Shown here: piece by piece, positions 28,622 to 36,555 of the stretch
Layout: each line of letters begins with the position of its first letter
How positions within the stretch are numbered: position 1 is the stretch's first letter
Source of the DNA: Nocardioides pinisoli
Lineage (GTDB): Bacteria; Actinomycetota; Actinomycetes; Propionibacteriales; Nocardioidaceae
DNA length: 64,000 bases
Reading direction: 5' to 3'
NCBI RefSeq assembly: GCF_024199985.1
Contig: NZ_JANARS010000001.1
Location: 372,001 to 436,000 of the forward strand
Position numbers and translations under genes: made by a program
The notes under the pieces: model-generated
What the model was told of the DNA's origin: nothing
Seen by the model: only the letters and a program-made list of their open reading frames with translations
The model's database searches: none

Positions 28622-28738
28622 CGGTCGTTGACCCTTCGTCGACGTGACCGCCGGGACCGGCGGCTCCTCAGTGGTTCGGAGTGAGCCGGGTCACGGATGG
28701 GGACGAATCGCCTTGCCGCTGCTGGGTACGGTCCCCAC

Positions 28739-28876
28739 ATGGGTATGGCAAAGAAGATCGCGGCCTTCGGCATCGCCAAGAAGGTCTACGACGAGGCTCG
28801 CAAGCCTCACAACCAGGCCAAGATCAAGCAGGCCGTGCAGAAGGTGCAGGAGCGCCGCAACGGCAAGCGCTACTGA
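28739..28876 (+). CDS. small, highly basic protein (45 residues)
   Basis: Too short for standard ORF cut-offs but convincing: ATG at 28739 and the sequence MGMAKKIAAFGIAKKVYDEA, then a Lys/Gln-rich helix KIKQAVQKVQERRNGKRY before TGA. Codon use is strongly GC-biased like the neighbours, and the protein would be a single amphipathic, positively charged helix. There is no obvious Shine-Dalgarno before the first ATG; the second ATG at 28745 is an alternative start. Possibly a nucleic-acid-binding or ribosome-associated peptide, but this is only inference from charge. Confidence 0.65.
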   Translation: MGMAKKIAAFGIAKKVYDEARKPHNQAKIKQAVQKVQERRNGKRY

Positions 28877-29007
28877 GCCGGCCTGAGCCGGACTGCAGGG
28901 ACGCCGCCCCATCCGTACGGGTGGGGCGGCCCAATCCGATCCGGACACGGGTGCCGAACGACGCCACAGGGCCGATTCGCGGCCGTCGTTTGACACAAGG
29001 AGATCCC

Positions 29008-29661
29008 ATGCAGCATCGCAAGCTCTACGCGGCCCTGGGCGGCGTGGTCCTCGCCGGCACCACCGCGGTCGCCGGGTTCCAGGCCAGCAGCGCGACCGAG
29101 TCCGAGAAGCCCGCAGCGGCTCCGGGCGGCGTGCACCTGAAGGCGGATCTCGACTCGCTCAACGACTCGGGCGCGGACGGCCACGTCCACGCCGAGATCA
29201 AGGGGCGCAAGGCCCACGTGCGCATCAACGCGCACGGCCTCGCCAAGAACCTCCCGCACGCCCAGCACCTGCACTTCGGCAAGGAGGCGCGCAACGAGTG
29301 CCCCAGCGTCTTCGACGACGCCAACAACGACCACCGGCTCAACGTGGCCGAGGGCGTGCCGGCCTACGGCCCGATCCTGAAGTCGCTGACCACGAAGGGC
29401 GACACGAGCCCCAAGAGCGGCCTCGCCGTCGACCGCTTCCCGACCACCCCCAAGGGCGTCGAGAAGTACTCGCGAACCATCAACTTCGCGCCCGGCGCCG
29501 TGCTGAAGGCGATCAAGAACGGCAAGGGCGTCGTCGTGATCCACGGTGTCGACCACAACGGCAACGGCAAGTACGACTTCGACGGTGCCGGCGCCAGCGA
29601 GCTCGACCCGAGCCTCCCGGCCGAGGCGACCGACCCCGCCCTGTGCGGCGTCCTGCGCTGA
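29008..29661 (+). CDS. secreted CHRD/SOD-like domain protein
   Basis: 217 residues from the ATG at 29008, preceded by AAGGAGATCCC (strong Shine-Dalgarno). Signal peptide LYAALGGVVLAGTTAVAGF. The mature part has HVHAEIKGRKAHVRINAHGL and HAQHLHFGKEARNECPSVFD, a His-rich pattern similar to CHRD or Cu/Zn-SOD-like folds, then NGNGKYDFDGAGASELDP, which looks like a calcium-binding loop. Probably an exported metal-binding protein; SOD activity is not established because not all ligands can be assigned. A bidirectional terminator follows. Confidence 0.65.
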   Translation: MQHRKLYAALGGVVLAGTTAVAGFQASSATESEKPAAAPGGVHLKADLDSLNDSGADGHVHAEIKGRKAHVRINAHGLAKNLPHAQHLHFGKEARNECPSVFDDANNDHRLNVAEGVPAYGPILKSLTTKGDTSPKSGLAVDRFPTTPKGVEKYSRTINFAPGAVLKAIKNGKGVVVIHGVDHNGNGKYDFDGAGASELDPSLPAEATDPALCGVLR

Positions 29662-29702
29662 CCGACCCTGTTCGACCTGACCGGTCGTCTTGACCGGTCC
29701 TC

Positions 29703-29735
29703 GTCGACCCCGTCCCTGTCAGGGACGGGGTCGAC
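29703..29735. terminator. bidirectional terminator hairpin
   Basis: A perfect 15-bp stem, GTCGACCCCGTCCCT (29703-29717) against AGGGACGGGGTCGAC (29721-29735), with a 3-base loop. It serves two convergent genes, and the stop codon of the DUF998 gene lies in the loop (29719-29721), so the last codons are part of the stem. Confidence 0.85.
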
Positions 29736-30330
29736 CCATGTCGGGACGGTGGCTCCACGAGAAGGCGGCGAGCCCGAACAGCACCGGCCAGAGGGCGAGC
29801 CGCTCGAGCGCACCACCTGCCGCGCCGTCGCCCGCGAGCACGAACCCCAGGGCCGCCCCGGCGGTGAGGACGCCGGTCGCGGTCAGGACCCTCGACAGCC
29901 GCGGTCGGTCCCGTCGCACCCGGTGGCCGAGGACCAGCAGCGCCAGCGGCTGGGCGACGAACAGCGGGGTCGCGGCGAGTGCGTGCAGCGTGGCGTCCTG
30001 GTCGAGCGGCGCAAGCCCCGTGGCGTACGAGCTCAGTCCCGACACCACGAGCAGCGCGGTCACCCACGGCCCGAGCGGCCGAGCCATCAGCAGCGCGCCG
30101 CCGGCCAGGGCGAGGCCGTAGCCGATGAAGGCGCCGTTCATCACCTCGTGCCGCGGCGAGCAGTAGGCCGCCGAGCACCCCACCTCGCCGAGCCTGCTCA
30201 CCGAGTCGGCCACGAAGCTGTAGCCACCGGTCGTGGCAGCCGCCGTGACGACCTCGGCCGCGATGTAGGTCGGGCGGAGCGCCAGGACCAGCGCGCCCAG
30301 CCGGACGGCGCGGGTCGGGGTGTCGGGCAC
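29719..30330 (-). CDS. DUF998-family multipass membrane protein
   Basis: 203 residues from the GTG at 30330 (VPDTPTRAVRLGALV). About six hydrophobic segments: LGALVLALRPTYIAAEV, FIGYGLALAGGALLMA, WVTALLVVSGLSSYATG, ATPLFVAQPLALLVLG, TGVLTAGAALGFVLAG and LALWPVLFGLAAFSW. YSFVADSVSRLGEVGC near residue 40 matches the DUF998 opening, in which the loop after TM1 contains the 'SxLG' turn. Function of the family is unknown. Confidence 0.75.
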   Translation of the reverse strand: MPDTPTRAVRLGALVLALRPTYIAAEVVTAAATTGGYSFVADSVSRLGEVGCSAAYCSPRHEVMNGAFIGYGLALAGGALLMARPLGPWVTALLVVSGLSSYATGLAPLDQDATLHALAATPLFVAQPLALLVLGHRVRRDRPRLSRVLTATGVLTAGAALGFVLAGDGAAGGALERLALWPVLFGLAAFSWSHRPDMGRPRP

Positions 30331-30366
30331 GCGGTCAACGTAGCCGGGACGGGGTACACAGGTGCC

Positions 30367-30786
30367 ATGGACCTCGACCGCTTCGTCCGCGCGCAGGACG
30401 ACCACGAGACGTACGACCGGGCGCTGGCCGAGCTGCGCGCCGGGCGCAAGACGAGCCACTGGGTGTGGTTCGTCTTCCCGCAGGTGTCGGGACTGGGGCA
30501 GAGCCCGACCGCGAAGCACTACGAGCTCGCCGGCCTCGAGGAGGCCCGCGCCTACCTCGACCACGACGTGCTCGGCCCGCGGCTGCGCGAGTGCTGCCGG
30601 GCGCTGCTCGGCCTCGACGAGGACGCCACCGCCGAGCGGGTGCTCGGGACGGTCGACGCGATGAAGCTGCGCTCGTCGATGACGCTCTTCGCACAGGCCG
30701 ATCCCGACGAGCCGGTCTTCACCGCGGTGCTCGACCGCTTCTACGACGGCGCGCCCGACGAGCGGACGATCGCCCTGCTGGGCTGA
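30367..30786 (+). CDS. DUF1810-family protein
   Basis: 139 residues from the ATG at 30367, a typical length. It starts DLDRFVRAQDDHETYDRAL and has the conserved HWVWFVFPQVSGLGQSPTAK block, YLDHDVLGPRLRECC, and the C-terminal KLRSSMTLFAQAD with VLDRFYDG. A cytosolic helical protein of unknown biochemical role; in some genomes DUF1810 genes lie near toxins or NADAR proteins, not here. Divergent from the DUF998 gene with ~36 bp between starts. Confidence 0.88.
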   Translation: MDLDRFVRAQDDHETYDRALAELRAGRKTSHWVWFVFPQVSGLGQSPTAKHYELAGLEEARAYLDHDVLGPRLRECCRALLGLDEDATAERVLGTVDAMKLRSSMTLFAQADPDEPVFTAVLDRFYDGAPDERTIALLG

Positions 30787-30854
30787 CCGTCCGTCCCCAT
30801 CACTCGGGGTGTGAAGGCGTTGCCACGCCCGCCGGGTCGGCGTAGGACTGGGGG

Positions 30855-30989
30855 ATGACCACCACACCCGTCGAGCCCGAGTCCGACCCCGACATCGTGC
30901 CGTCCGGCGACCCCGGCATCGACCCGATCGACCCCGGCGAGGTGCCCGACTCGCCGATCCCCGAGACCCAGCCCGACGGCGACCGGTAG
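30855..30989 (+). CDS. small acidic Pro/Asp-rich protein (44 residues)
   Basis: ATG at 30855 with GGGGG just upstream, ending in TAG at 30987-30989, about 30 bp before fabH. The product (MTTTPVEPESDPDIVPSGDP...) is nearly all Asp, Glu, Pro, Gly and Ile, intrinsically disordered, with no hydrophobic segment. The start, spacing and stop are consistent with a real small gene, but composition alone cannot exclude a spurious frame. Function unknown. Confidence 0.45.
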   Translation: MTTTPVEPESDPDIVPSGDPGIDPIDPGEVPDSPIPETQPDGDR

Positions 30990-31020
30990 CACGTCCGGCC
31001 GACCTGCCTATGCTCGCGTC

Positions 31021-32019
31021 ATGACGATCCAGCAGCCCACCGAGCTCACCCACGCAGCGATGCTGGGCCTCGGCGTCCACCGACCCGAGCGGGTCGTGAC
31101 CAACGACGAGATCTGCGAGGTCCTGGACTCCACCGACGAGTGGATCCAGACCCGGTCGGGCATCCGGACGCGGCGCTTCGCGGGTGAGGACGAGACCCTC
31201 ATCGGCATGTCGATCTCGGCGGCCGAGAAGGCGCTGGCCGCCGCGGGTGTCGGCGCCCAGCAGGTCGGCTGCGTCATCGTCGCGACCTCGACGCACCCCG
31301 AGCACACGCCCGCCTCGGCGCCCCAGGTCGCGTCCGCGCTCGGCATCACGGCGGCGGCCTTCGACGTCTCCGCCGGCTGCGCGGGCTTCTGCCACGGGCT
31401 CAACCTGGCCGCGTCGATGGTGCGCTCCGGGGCCGAGAGCCACGTGCTGGTGATCGGCGTGGAGCAGCTCAGCCGCTTCATGGACCCGACCGACCGCGGC
31501 ACCGCGTTCATCTTCGCCGACGGCGCCGGTGCGGTCGTGGTGGGACCCTCCGACACCGCGGGCATCGGCCCGACCGCCTGGGGGTCCGACGGCTCGCAGG
31601 CCCACGTCATCACGCAGACGCCGAGCTGCCTCGGCGGCCACTCCGAGGTCGACCACCCGGTCGTCCAGATGGAGGGCACGGCGGTCTTCCGCTGGGCGCC
31701 GTTCGCGATGGCGAAGGTGGCCCACGAGGCGCTCGACCTGGCCGGCGTCTCCGTCGACGACCTCGACGCCTTCATCCCGCACCAGGCCAACCTGCGCATC
31801 ACCCAGACCCTCGCCAGGAACATCCAGCTCCCCGACTCCGTGGCCGTGGCCACCGACGTCGTCGACTCCGGCAACACCTCGGCCGCCTCCGTGCCGCTCG
31901 CGATGGAGGCGATGCTGCGCAACGACGAGGCAGCCGCCGGCGACACCGCCCTGCTCATCGCCTTCGGCGCCGGGCTGAGCTATGCCGGTCAGGTGGTCAC
32001 CCTGCCGCCGCTGGGCTGA
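31021..32019 (+). CDS. fabH: beta-ketoacyl-ACP synthase III (FabH) family
   Basis: 332 residues. Catalytic triad in place: Cys120 in FDVSAGCAGFCHG, His253 in FIPHQANLRIT and Asn284 in VDSGNTSAASV. The N-terminus has STDEWIQTRSGIRTRRFA, typical of KAS III. It condenses an acyl-CoA primer with malonyl-ACP to start fatty acid synthesis. It stands alone here, away from fabD/acpP/fabF, which is common for secondary fabH copies that select branched or short primers. The primer cannot be read from the sequence. Confidence 0.93.
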   Translation: MTIQQPTELTHAAMLGLGVHRPERVVTNDEICEVLDSTDEWIQTRSGIRTRRFAGEDETLIGMSISAAEKALAAAGVGAQQVGCVIVATSTHPEHTPASAPQVASALGITAAAFDVSAGCAGFCHGLNLAASMVRSGAESHVLVIGVEQLSRFMDPTDRGTAFIFADGAGAVVVGPSDTAGIGPTAWGSDGSQAHVITQTPSCLGGHSEVDHPVVQMEGTAVFRWAPFAMAKVAHEALDLAGVSVDDLDAFIPHQANLRITQTLARNIQLPDSVAVATDVVDSGNTSAASVPLAMEAMLRNDEAAAGDTALLIAFGAGLSYAGQVVTLPPLG

Positions 32020-32072
32020 CCGCATTCGGCTGAACGGCTCCGAGGATCCGCCCCACCCGTCACGCTTGGGCT

Positions 32073-32480
32073 GTGACCTCCTCGCCGACCGGCCGCGGGC
32101 CGCTGCTTGCCCTGGCGACGGTGGTCACGGGTCTCGCGGGGGCCGCGATCGTCTACCGAGGGCTGGTCGACGCAGTCTCGGTCGTCGACTTCAACACCGA
32201 CCTCGACAGGCAGCTTCGCCGAGAAGGAGCCCGGCAGGTGCTGGTGGGGTGCCTGCCCCTCATCGTGGCGGGGGGCTTGCTGCTCGTCGGCCGGGCCAGG
32301 TGGACCGGCGGCCTCGTGGTCGGCTGCGCACTCCTCATCGCGCTCCTCGCCCGTGCCGACTCGGCTGTGTCGTGGGTGCTCCTGGCGGTGCTGGTGCTCG
32401 CAGGCTCCGTCGGGTGCGTGCGTCTGCTCGTCCGGCCTGCGCAAGGGCCCCGGCCGGTCAGGCGCTCGGCGCCGGGCTGA
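32073..32480 (+). CDS. small multipass membrane protein, unknown
   Basis: 135 residues from a GTG. Four hydrophobic segments: LALATVVTGLAGAAIVYRGLV, VLVGCLPLIVAGGLLLVG, GGLVVGCALLIALLA and VSWVLLAVLVLAGSVGCVRLLV. The loop after TM1 has FNTDLDRQLRREGAR. No known family. The end overlaps the convergent hydrolase gene by 23 bp. Function unknown. Confidence 0.55.
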   Translation: MTSSPTGRGPLLALATVVTGLAGAAIVYRGLVDAVSVVDFNTDLDRQLRREGARQVLVGCLPLIVAGGLLLVGRARWTGGLVVGCALLIALLARADSAVSWVLLAVLVLAGSVGCVRLLVRPAQGPRPVRRSAPG

Positions 32481-33249
32481 CCGCCAGCCGGTCGGCGACG
32501 ACCGCCCAGACGTCGGGGTCGATGCCCATCCCTATGTGGGTCGAGGACACCTCCACGTGCTCGACATCGGGAGAGGTGTGGTCGAGGCAGGCCTGCCAGG
32601 CCACGATGCCGTCGCGCCGGGAGAAGATGACGGTGAGCGGGATCGGCACGGGTGCCGTCGGCTCGAGCCGTTCGGCCACCCTGCGGGCGTCGGGGTCCGG
32701 TCCGCGCCGGTAGGCGCGCGCGACGGTGGTGTGCCGCGGCCCGCCGGTGACCGGCGTGCCATAGGTGATGACGCGGCGTACGGCGTCGGGGTGGCGGCGG
32801 GCGACCTCGCGGGCGATGACGCCACCGAGGCTCCAGCCGACCAGCGAGGCCGGTGCGCCCTTCTCGTCGACCAGCTCGAGCACGCTCCGCGCGAGCCGCT
32901 CGACGTCGCGCCGCGGGTCGCCGGTGTTGGTGCCGAAGCCCCAGCCGCGGGCGTCGTACCCCATGCGCCTGAGGTAGCCGCGCAGCGGCGCCCCGGACAG
33001 CTCGGGTGCCTTCCAGCCGGGGATGTCGACGACCAGGTGGCCGTCGCCGCGCGGCGCGCGGGCCAGGCGCGGCAGGGCGCCCACGAGCCGGACGCCGGAG
33101 AGCGGGGAGCCGAGCTCGCCGAGTGCCGTGGCGGTCGCCGGCGGGCCGCTCGGGTGGCCCAGCGTGCCGACCTCGGCCCGGTGGCGGGCGCGCGTCCGCA
33201 GCCCTGTGGCGGCCAGGAGGTGGTGCCCGCGAGCGGGGACAGGTGGCAT
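32458..33249 (-). CDS. alpha/beta hydrolase
   Basis: 263 residues from the ATG at 33249. Nucleophile elbow GWSLGGVIAREVARRHPDAV with Ser in G-x-S-x-G; the acid is probably Asp in VIFSRRDGIVAW, and the catalytic His is in SSTHIGMGIDPDVW. The early segment GDGHLVVDIPGW ... LRRMGYDARGWGFGTNTG gives the first strands. The pattern resembles small lipase/esterase-like hydrolases. No signal peptide is visible. Convergent overlap of 23 bp with the membrane protein to the left. Confidence 0.85.
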   Translation of the reverse strand: MPPVPARGHHLLAATGLRTRARHRAEVGTLGHPSGPPATATALGELGSPLSGVRLVGALPRLARAPRGDGHLVVDIPGWKAPELSGAPLRGYLRRMGYDARGWGFGTNTGDPRRDVERLARSVLELVDEKGAPASLVGWSLGGVIAREVARRHPDAVRRVITYGTPVTGGPRHTTVARAYRRGPDPDARRVAERLEPTAPVPIPLTVIFSRRDGIVAWQACLDHTSPDVEHVEVSSTHIGMGIDPDVWAVVADRLAVSPAPSA

Positions 33250-33302
33250 GGACGCGACTGTACGGGGGGCCCGGGAGGTGCCCGGGCGGCGCGGAGCGAC
33301 GT

Positions 33303-34532
33303 CTAGCCGGAGGCCCGAGGTGTCCGGGGCGCCCGCTCCGTCGAGGTGCCGGCGGCGGCCGACCGCTGCAGCGCGAGCGGGAGCGTCGCTACGGCGATGG
33401 CGCCCGCGCAGAGGAAGGCGGTCGAGAACGACGTGAGCTGGGCCATCACGCCGACGGCGACCGAGCCCAGCGCCGTACCTCCGTCGAAGCCGGCGTTCCA
33501 GACCGCGCTCGCGAGGTTGTGGTGCCGGCGCGAGACGGCGGCGAAGGAGATCAGCAGCGTGAGGTTCTGCAGCGCGCCGTAGCAGAGCCCGACCAGCAGC
33601 ATGGCGAGGAGGAAGGCGCCGGCGCGGACGCCGTCGGACCCCGCGACGGACCAGGCGACGAGGGCCATCCCGACCCCGGTCAGCGGCACCAGGGGCACCA
33701 GGAAGCGCTGCGGGCCGAGCCGGTCGGCGAGCGCACCGACGCGCCACCGGCTGAGCGCCGCCGTCAGCCCCATGAGGAACAGTCCGCCCGCCGCGAGCGA
33801 GGGGCTGTCGACCATCTGCGGGGTGAACGTGATGACCGCCCCGCCCGCGAGCGTGACCACGAGCAGGAGCAGCATCGGCCGCAGCAGTCGTCGGTACGCC
33901 GCCGACGCGGGGTCGAGCGGGTCAGCCAGCGCCGCCGTGGCGGGGTGCAGGTCCGGTGCGCCCCGGCCGAGCGCCGCAGCCAGGCGGAGCGCCGCCGGCA
34001 CGCCGGCCAGCGGCAGGGCGCTCAGCGTGAACGCCACCCAGTAGCCGAGGCTCTCGGCGATCCACGGGCCGGCCGGGAGCAGGACGAGGTTGGGCACCGC
34101 GACGGCCAGGCCGTACGCCCCGATCGCCTCGCCGCGGCGCTCGGCCACCACCAGCGCCGCGACGGCGGCGCTGCCGGTGACGGTGAGGATGCCGAACCCG
34201 ACGCCGCGGACCGCCGACAGCGCGAGCACGACGCCCAGCTGGTCGCTCAGCGACAGCAGCACACCGGGGACGCCCAGCAGCGCCAGCCCCGCCGCGAGCA
34301 CCGGCCCCCACCCGAAGCGCCGCAGGGCGCGCGGGACGAACAGCTGCGTCAGCACCGTGACGAGCAGGAGCACGCCGTTGACCAGCCCGGAGCCGGCGGT
34401 GGTCGCCCCGCCCTCGACCGCCCACAGCGGCGCGACGGTGAGCAGCAGCGCGTAGCCGGAGAAACCCGTGCACGACACCACCACGAGGGGCGCCATCCCC
34501 GGCTGACGCCAGATCGACCCCCGCCCGTCCAC
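33303..34532 (-). CDS. MFS transporter
   Basis: 409 residues from the GTG at 34532. About 12 hydrophobic segments with the MFS loop between TM2 and TM3 (PRALRRFGWGPVLAAGL) and the equivalent loop between TM8 and TM9 (GALADRLGPQRFLVPLVPL). A proton-coupled exporter is the usual role; substrate unknown. No regulator is adjacent. The C-terminus is a Ser/Thr/Pro/Arg-rich cytosolic tail. Confidence 0.88.
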   Translation of the reverse strand: MDGRGSIWRQPGMAPLVVVSCTGFSGYALLLTVAPLWAVEGGATTAGSGLVNGVLLLVTVLTQLFVPRALRRFGWGPVLAAGLALLGVPGVLLSLSDQLGVVLALSAVRGVGFGILTVTGSAAVAALVVAERRGEAIGAYGLAVAVPNLVLLPAGPWIAESLGYWVAFTLSALPLAGVPAALRLAAALGRGAPDLHPATAALADPLDPASAAYRRLLRPMLLLLVVTLAGGAVITFTPQMVDSPSLAAGGLFLMGLTAALSRWRVGALADRLGPQRFLVPLVPLTGVGMALVAWSVAGSDGVRAGAFLLAMLLVGLCYGALQNLTLLISFAAVSRRHHNLASAVWNAGFDGGTALGSVAVGVMAQLTSFSTAFLCAGAIAVATLPLALQRSAAAGTSTERAPRTPRASG

Positions 34533-34652
34533 GGCCGGAGTCTAGGGGCGCACGCCCGGCCGCGGGCGGTCGCCGGGAGGTGACCAAGGTCCCGCGGATG
34601 TCCGGACCTTCGCCGCTCACCCGGCACCGGCCGCGGAACAGAGGGTGGAGCC

Positions 34653-35639
34653 ATGACCCTCCCCCTTCCTGCGCTCGTGCCCGCCCTGCCCACCCACGAG
34701 CGCTGGTTCGTCGAGTCCCAGCAGGCGGGGGACTGGTCGTTCTTCCTCTCCCCGCTGCCGCTGACGCTGACCGCCGCCGTCGTCGCCGTGGCCGTCGCGT
34801 GGCGCCTGGTCGCCCTGCGTGTCGACCGCCCCGAGCTGCCCGTCCTGCGGCCGCTCGGCCGGCTGGTCCCGTGGGTGCCGCGGCTGCTCGGCATCCACCT
34901 CGGTGTCGCGCTGCTCGCGCTGGCCGCGACCGGCGCCTTCATCACCCCGTCCAACGACCACCTCGAGGGCGCCGGAGGCACCGCGCTGCTCCTGGTGGAG
35001 GCCGCGCTCGGCATCTGGCTGGTGACCGGCTGGCAGCTGCGCACCGCCGCCGCGCTCGTGCTCGGCCTCGCTCCGGCGCTCGCTGCGGTCGCCGGCCTCA
35101 CGGCGCTCGGGGAGTGCGCCAACCTCGCGGCCGTCGCCGCCTTCCTCGTCGTCGTACCTCCCGGCCCCGATGCCCACGGCGCTGCCCACCCCTCGCGCGC
35201 CCACCTGCGCTGGGCGCTGCTCTGGCTGCGGCTGGGCGTGGGCACCGCGCTGATCGTGCTGGCCTTCTCGGAGAAGCTGACCAACCCGGCGATGGCCGTC
35301 GACACCCTCGAGCGCTACCCCGCCCTCGACGTCTTCTCGCTCGCCGGCCTCTCGTTGTCGCCGGAGACCTTCGTGGCGATCGCCGGTGCCACCGAGCTGC
35401 TCTTCGGCCTCCTGGTCATCTCCGGCGCCTTCCCGCAGGTGGCCGTGCTGGTCGCGATGGTGCCGTTCAACGCGACGCTGCTGCTCTTCGGCCAGACCGA
35501 GATGGTCGGGCACCTGCCGGTCTACGGCGTCTTCCTCGCGCTGCTCGTCTACGGGTCGTCGGAGGACACGTTCCGCGCGGTCCGCTGGCTGCCCCGCCGC
35601 TCGGCGCGCCGGGCGGTCGTGCCGGCGGCGGTTGCCTGA
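34653..35639 (+). CDS. DoxX-like multipass membrane protein
   Basis: 328 residues with about eight hydrophobic segments; Shine-Dalgarno GGTGGAG precedes the ATG. The C-terminal half looks like a DoxX-type module (LRLGVGTALIVLAFSEKLTNP ... TELLFGLLVISGAFPQVAVLVA ... MVPFNATLLLFGQTEMVGHLPVYGVF), while the N-terminal half carries extra segments. DoxX proteins act in redox or sulfur-linked membrane complexes; no such partners are present here. Specific function unknown. Confidence 0.65.
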   Translation: MTLPLPALVPALPTHERWFVESQQAGDWSFFLSPLPLTLTAAVVAVAVAWRLVALRVDRPELPVLRPLGRLVPWVPRLLGIHLGVALLALAATGAFITPSNDHLEGAGGTALLLVEAALGIWLVTGWQLRTAAALVLGLAPALAAVAGLTALGECANLAAVAAFLVVVPPGPDAHGAAHPSRAHLRWALLWLRLGVGTALIVLAFSEKLTNPAMAVDTLERYPALDVFSLAGLSLSPETFVAIAGATELLFGLLVISGAFPQVAVLVAMVPFNATLLLFGQTEMVGHLPVYGVFLALLVYGSSEDTFRAVRWLPRRSARRAVVPAAVA

Positions 35640-35662
35640 GCCCGGCTCGCGCGCCCAGGGGT

Positions 35663-36445
35663 TCAGCGATCGAAGAGCGGTCTGTTCGCCTCGATCCACC
35701 TGATCTCCGCTGCCTCGTCCTCGAGGCTCCCGTCAGCGACCCAGGTCCTCTGGGGCTCCACCCCTTGCTCGGCCAGTGAACGGACGTGCTCGATGGTCGC
35801 GTGACGGCGTCGGATGACGGCGTCAGCCACGTCGAAGTCGGCCACGATCCCGTAGGCCTCGAGGAAGGCGTCGATGCGGGCGCGACGGTCGGGCACCTGC
35901 GGGAAGTGGTGCCACTCCAGAGACGACTCGTCGTCGCGCATCGGGGCGAACCACAGCAGGGCGTACGCCACGTCGTCCCGTCGTGGTGCACGATGCAGGA
36001 AGTCCCAGTCGATGAGGGCGACCGCCTCACCGTCTCGCCACACGAAGTTCCACGGCCCGGGGTCGCCGTGGACGAAGACGTCGCCGCCTGCAGCCGTCGG
36101 GGGCGCGGCGAAGACCGCGTCCTGCGGCGGAACCCAGTCAGCAGAGGCGTCGTGGATGCGTCGGAGCAGTCGCGCCGCCGAACGCAGGCCCCGCTCGTCA
36201 TGCTGGTGCTTCCATCCATCACCACCGCTCTCTCCCTCGAGGTATCCGAGCACCTCGGTCTCCTCGCTCAGCGACAGCGGTTCGGGGACGCAGTCCAGGC
36301 CCTTCTCGCGGAGGTGGCGCAGGAACGAGTGCACCGTCGGGCTCTGAGGCCCCGCCGGCCGGACGACCGTCTCCGCAGACACCTCCACCGGACGGAGCTG
36401 GGCGTTCACTTCTGCCGCACGGCTCAGTGCCTCGTCGTTCGCCAC
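35663..36445 (-). CDS. aminoglycoside phosphotransferase-like kinase
   Basis: 260 residues from a GTG. Protein kinase-like fold of the APH family: GDVFVHGDPGPWNFVW with Brenner-type catalytic Asp128 and metal-ligand Asn133, and VALIDWDFLHRAPRRDDVAY with Asp146 (the DFG-like Asp). The N-terminal lobe is short, and the usual ATP-binding Gly/Lys motifs are not obvious. In actinobacteria such genes often phosphorylate metabolites rather than antibiotics; resistance cannot be claimed. Isolated gene. Confidence 0.85.
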   Translation of the reverse strand: MANDEALSRAAEVNAQLRPVEVSAETVVRPAGPQSPTVHSFLRHLREKGLDCVPEPLSLSEETEVLGYLEGESGGDGWKHQHDERGLRSAARLLRRIHDASADWVPPQDAVFAAPPTAAGGDVFVHGDPGPWNFVWRDGEAVALIDWDFLHRAPRRDDVAYALLWFAPMRDDESSLEWHHFPQVPDRRARIDAFLEAYGIVADFDVADAVIRRRHATIEHVRSLAEQGVEPQRTWVADGSLEDEAAEIRWIEANRPLFDR

Positions 36446-36555
36446 GGGTGCACCTTCACACAGGTGGCCGACAGGTCACCATCGAGTTCTTGAGGACCTC
36501 TCCACAACCGCTTCCGGCGCCCGACCGACTGTCGGTGGCCTCTGAGAGTGCGTGC

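Noticed and set aside
35663..36445. Antibiotic resistance by aminoglycoside phosphotransferase
   Set aside because: Only the general APH fold is visible; such genes often act on metabolites, and there is no resistance context.
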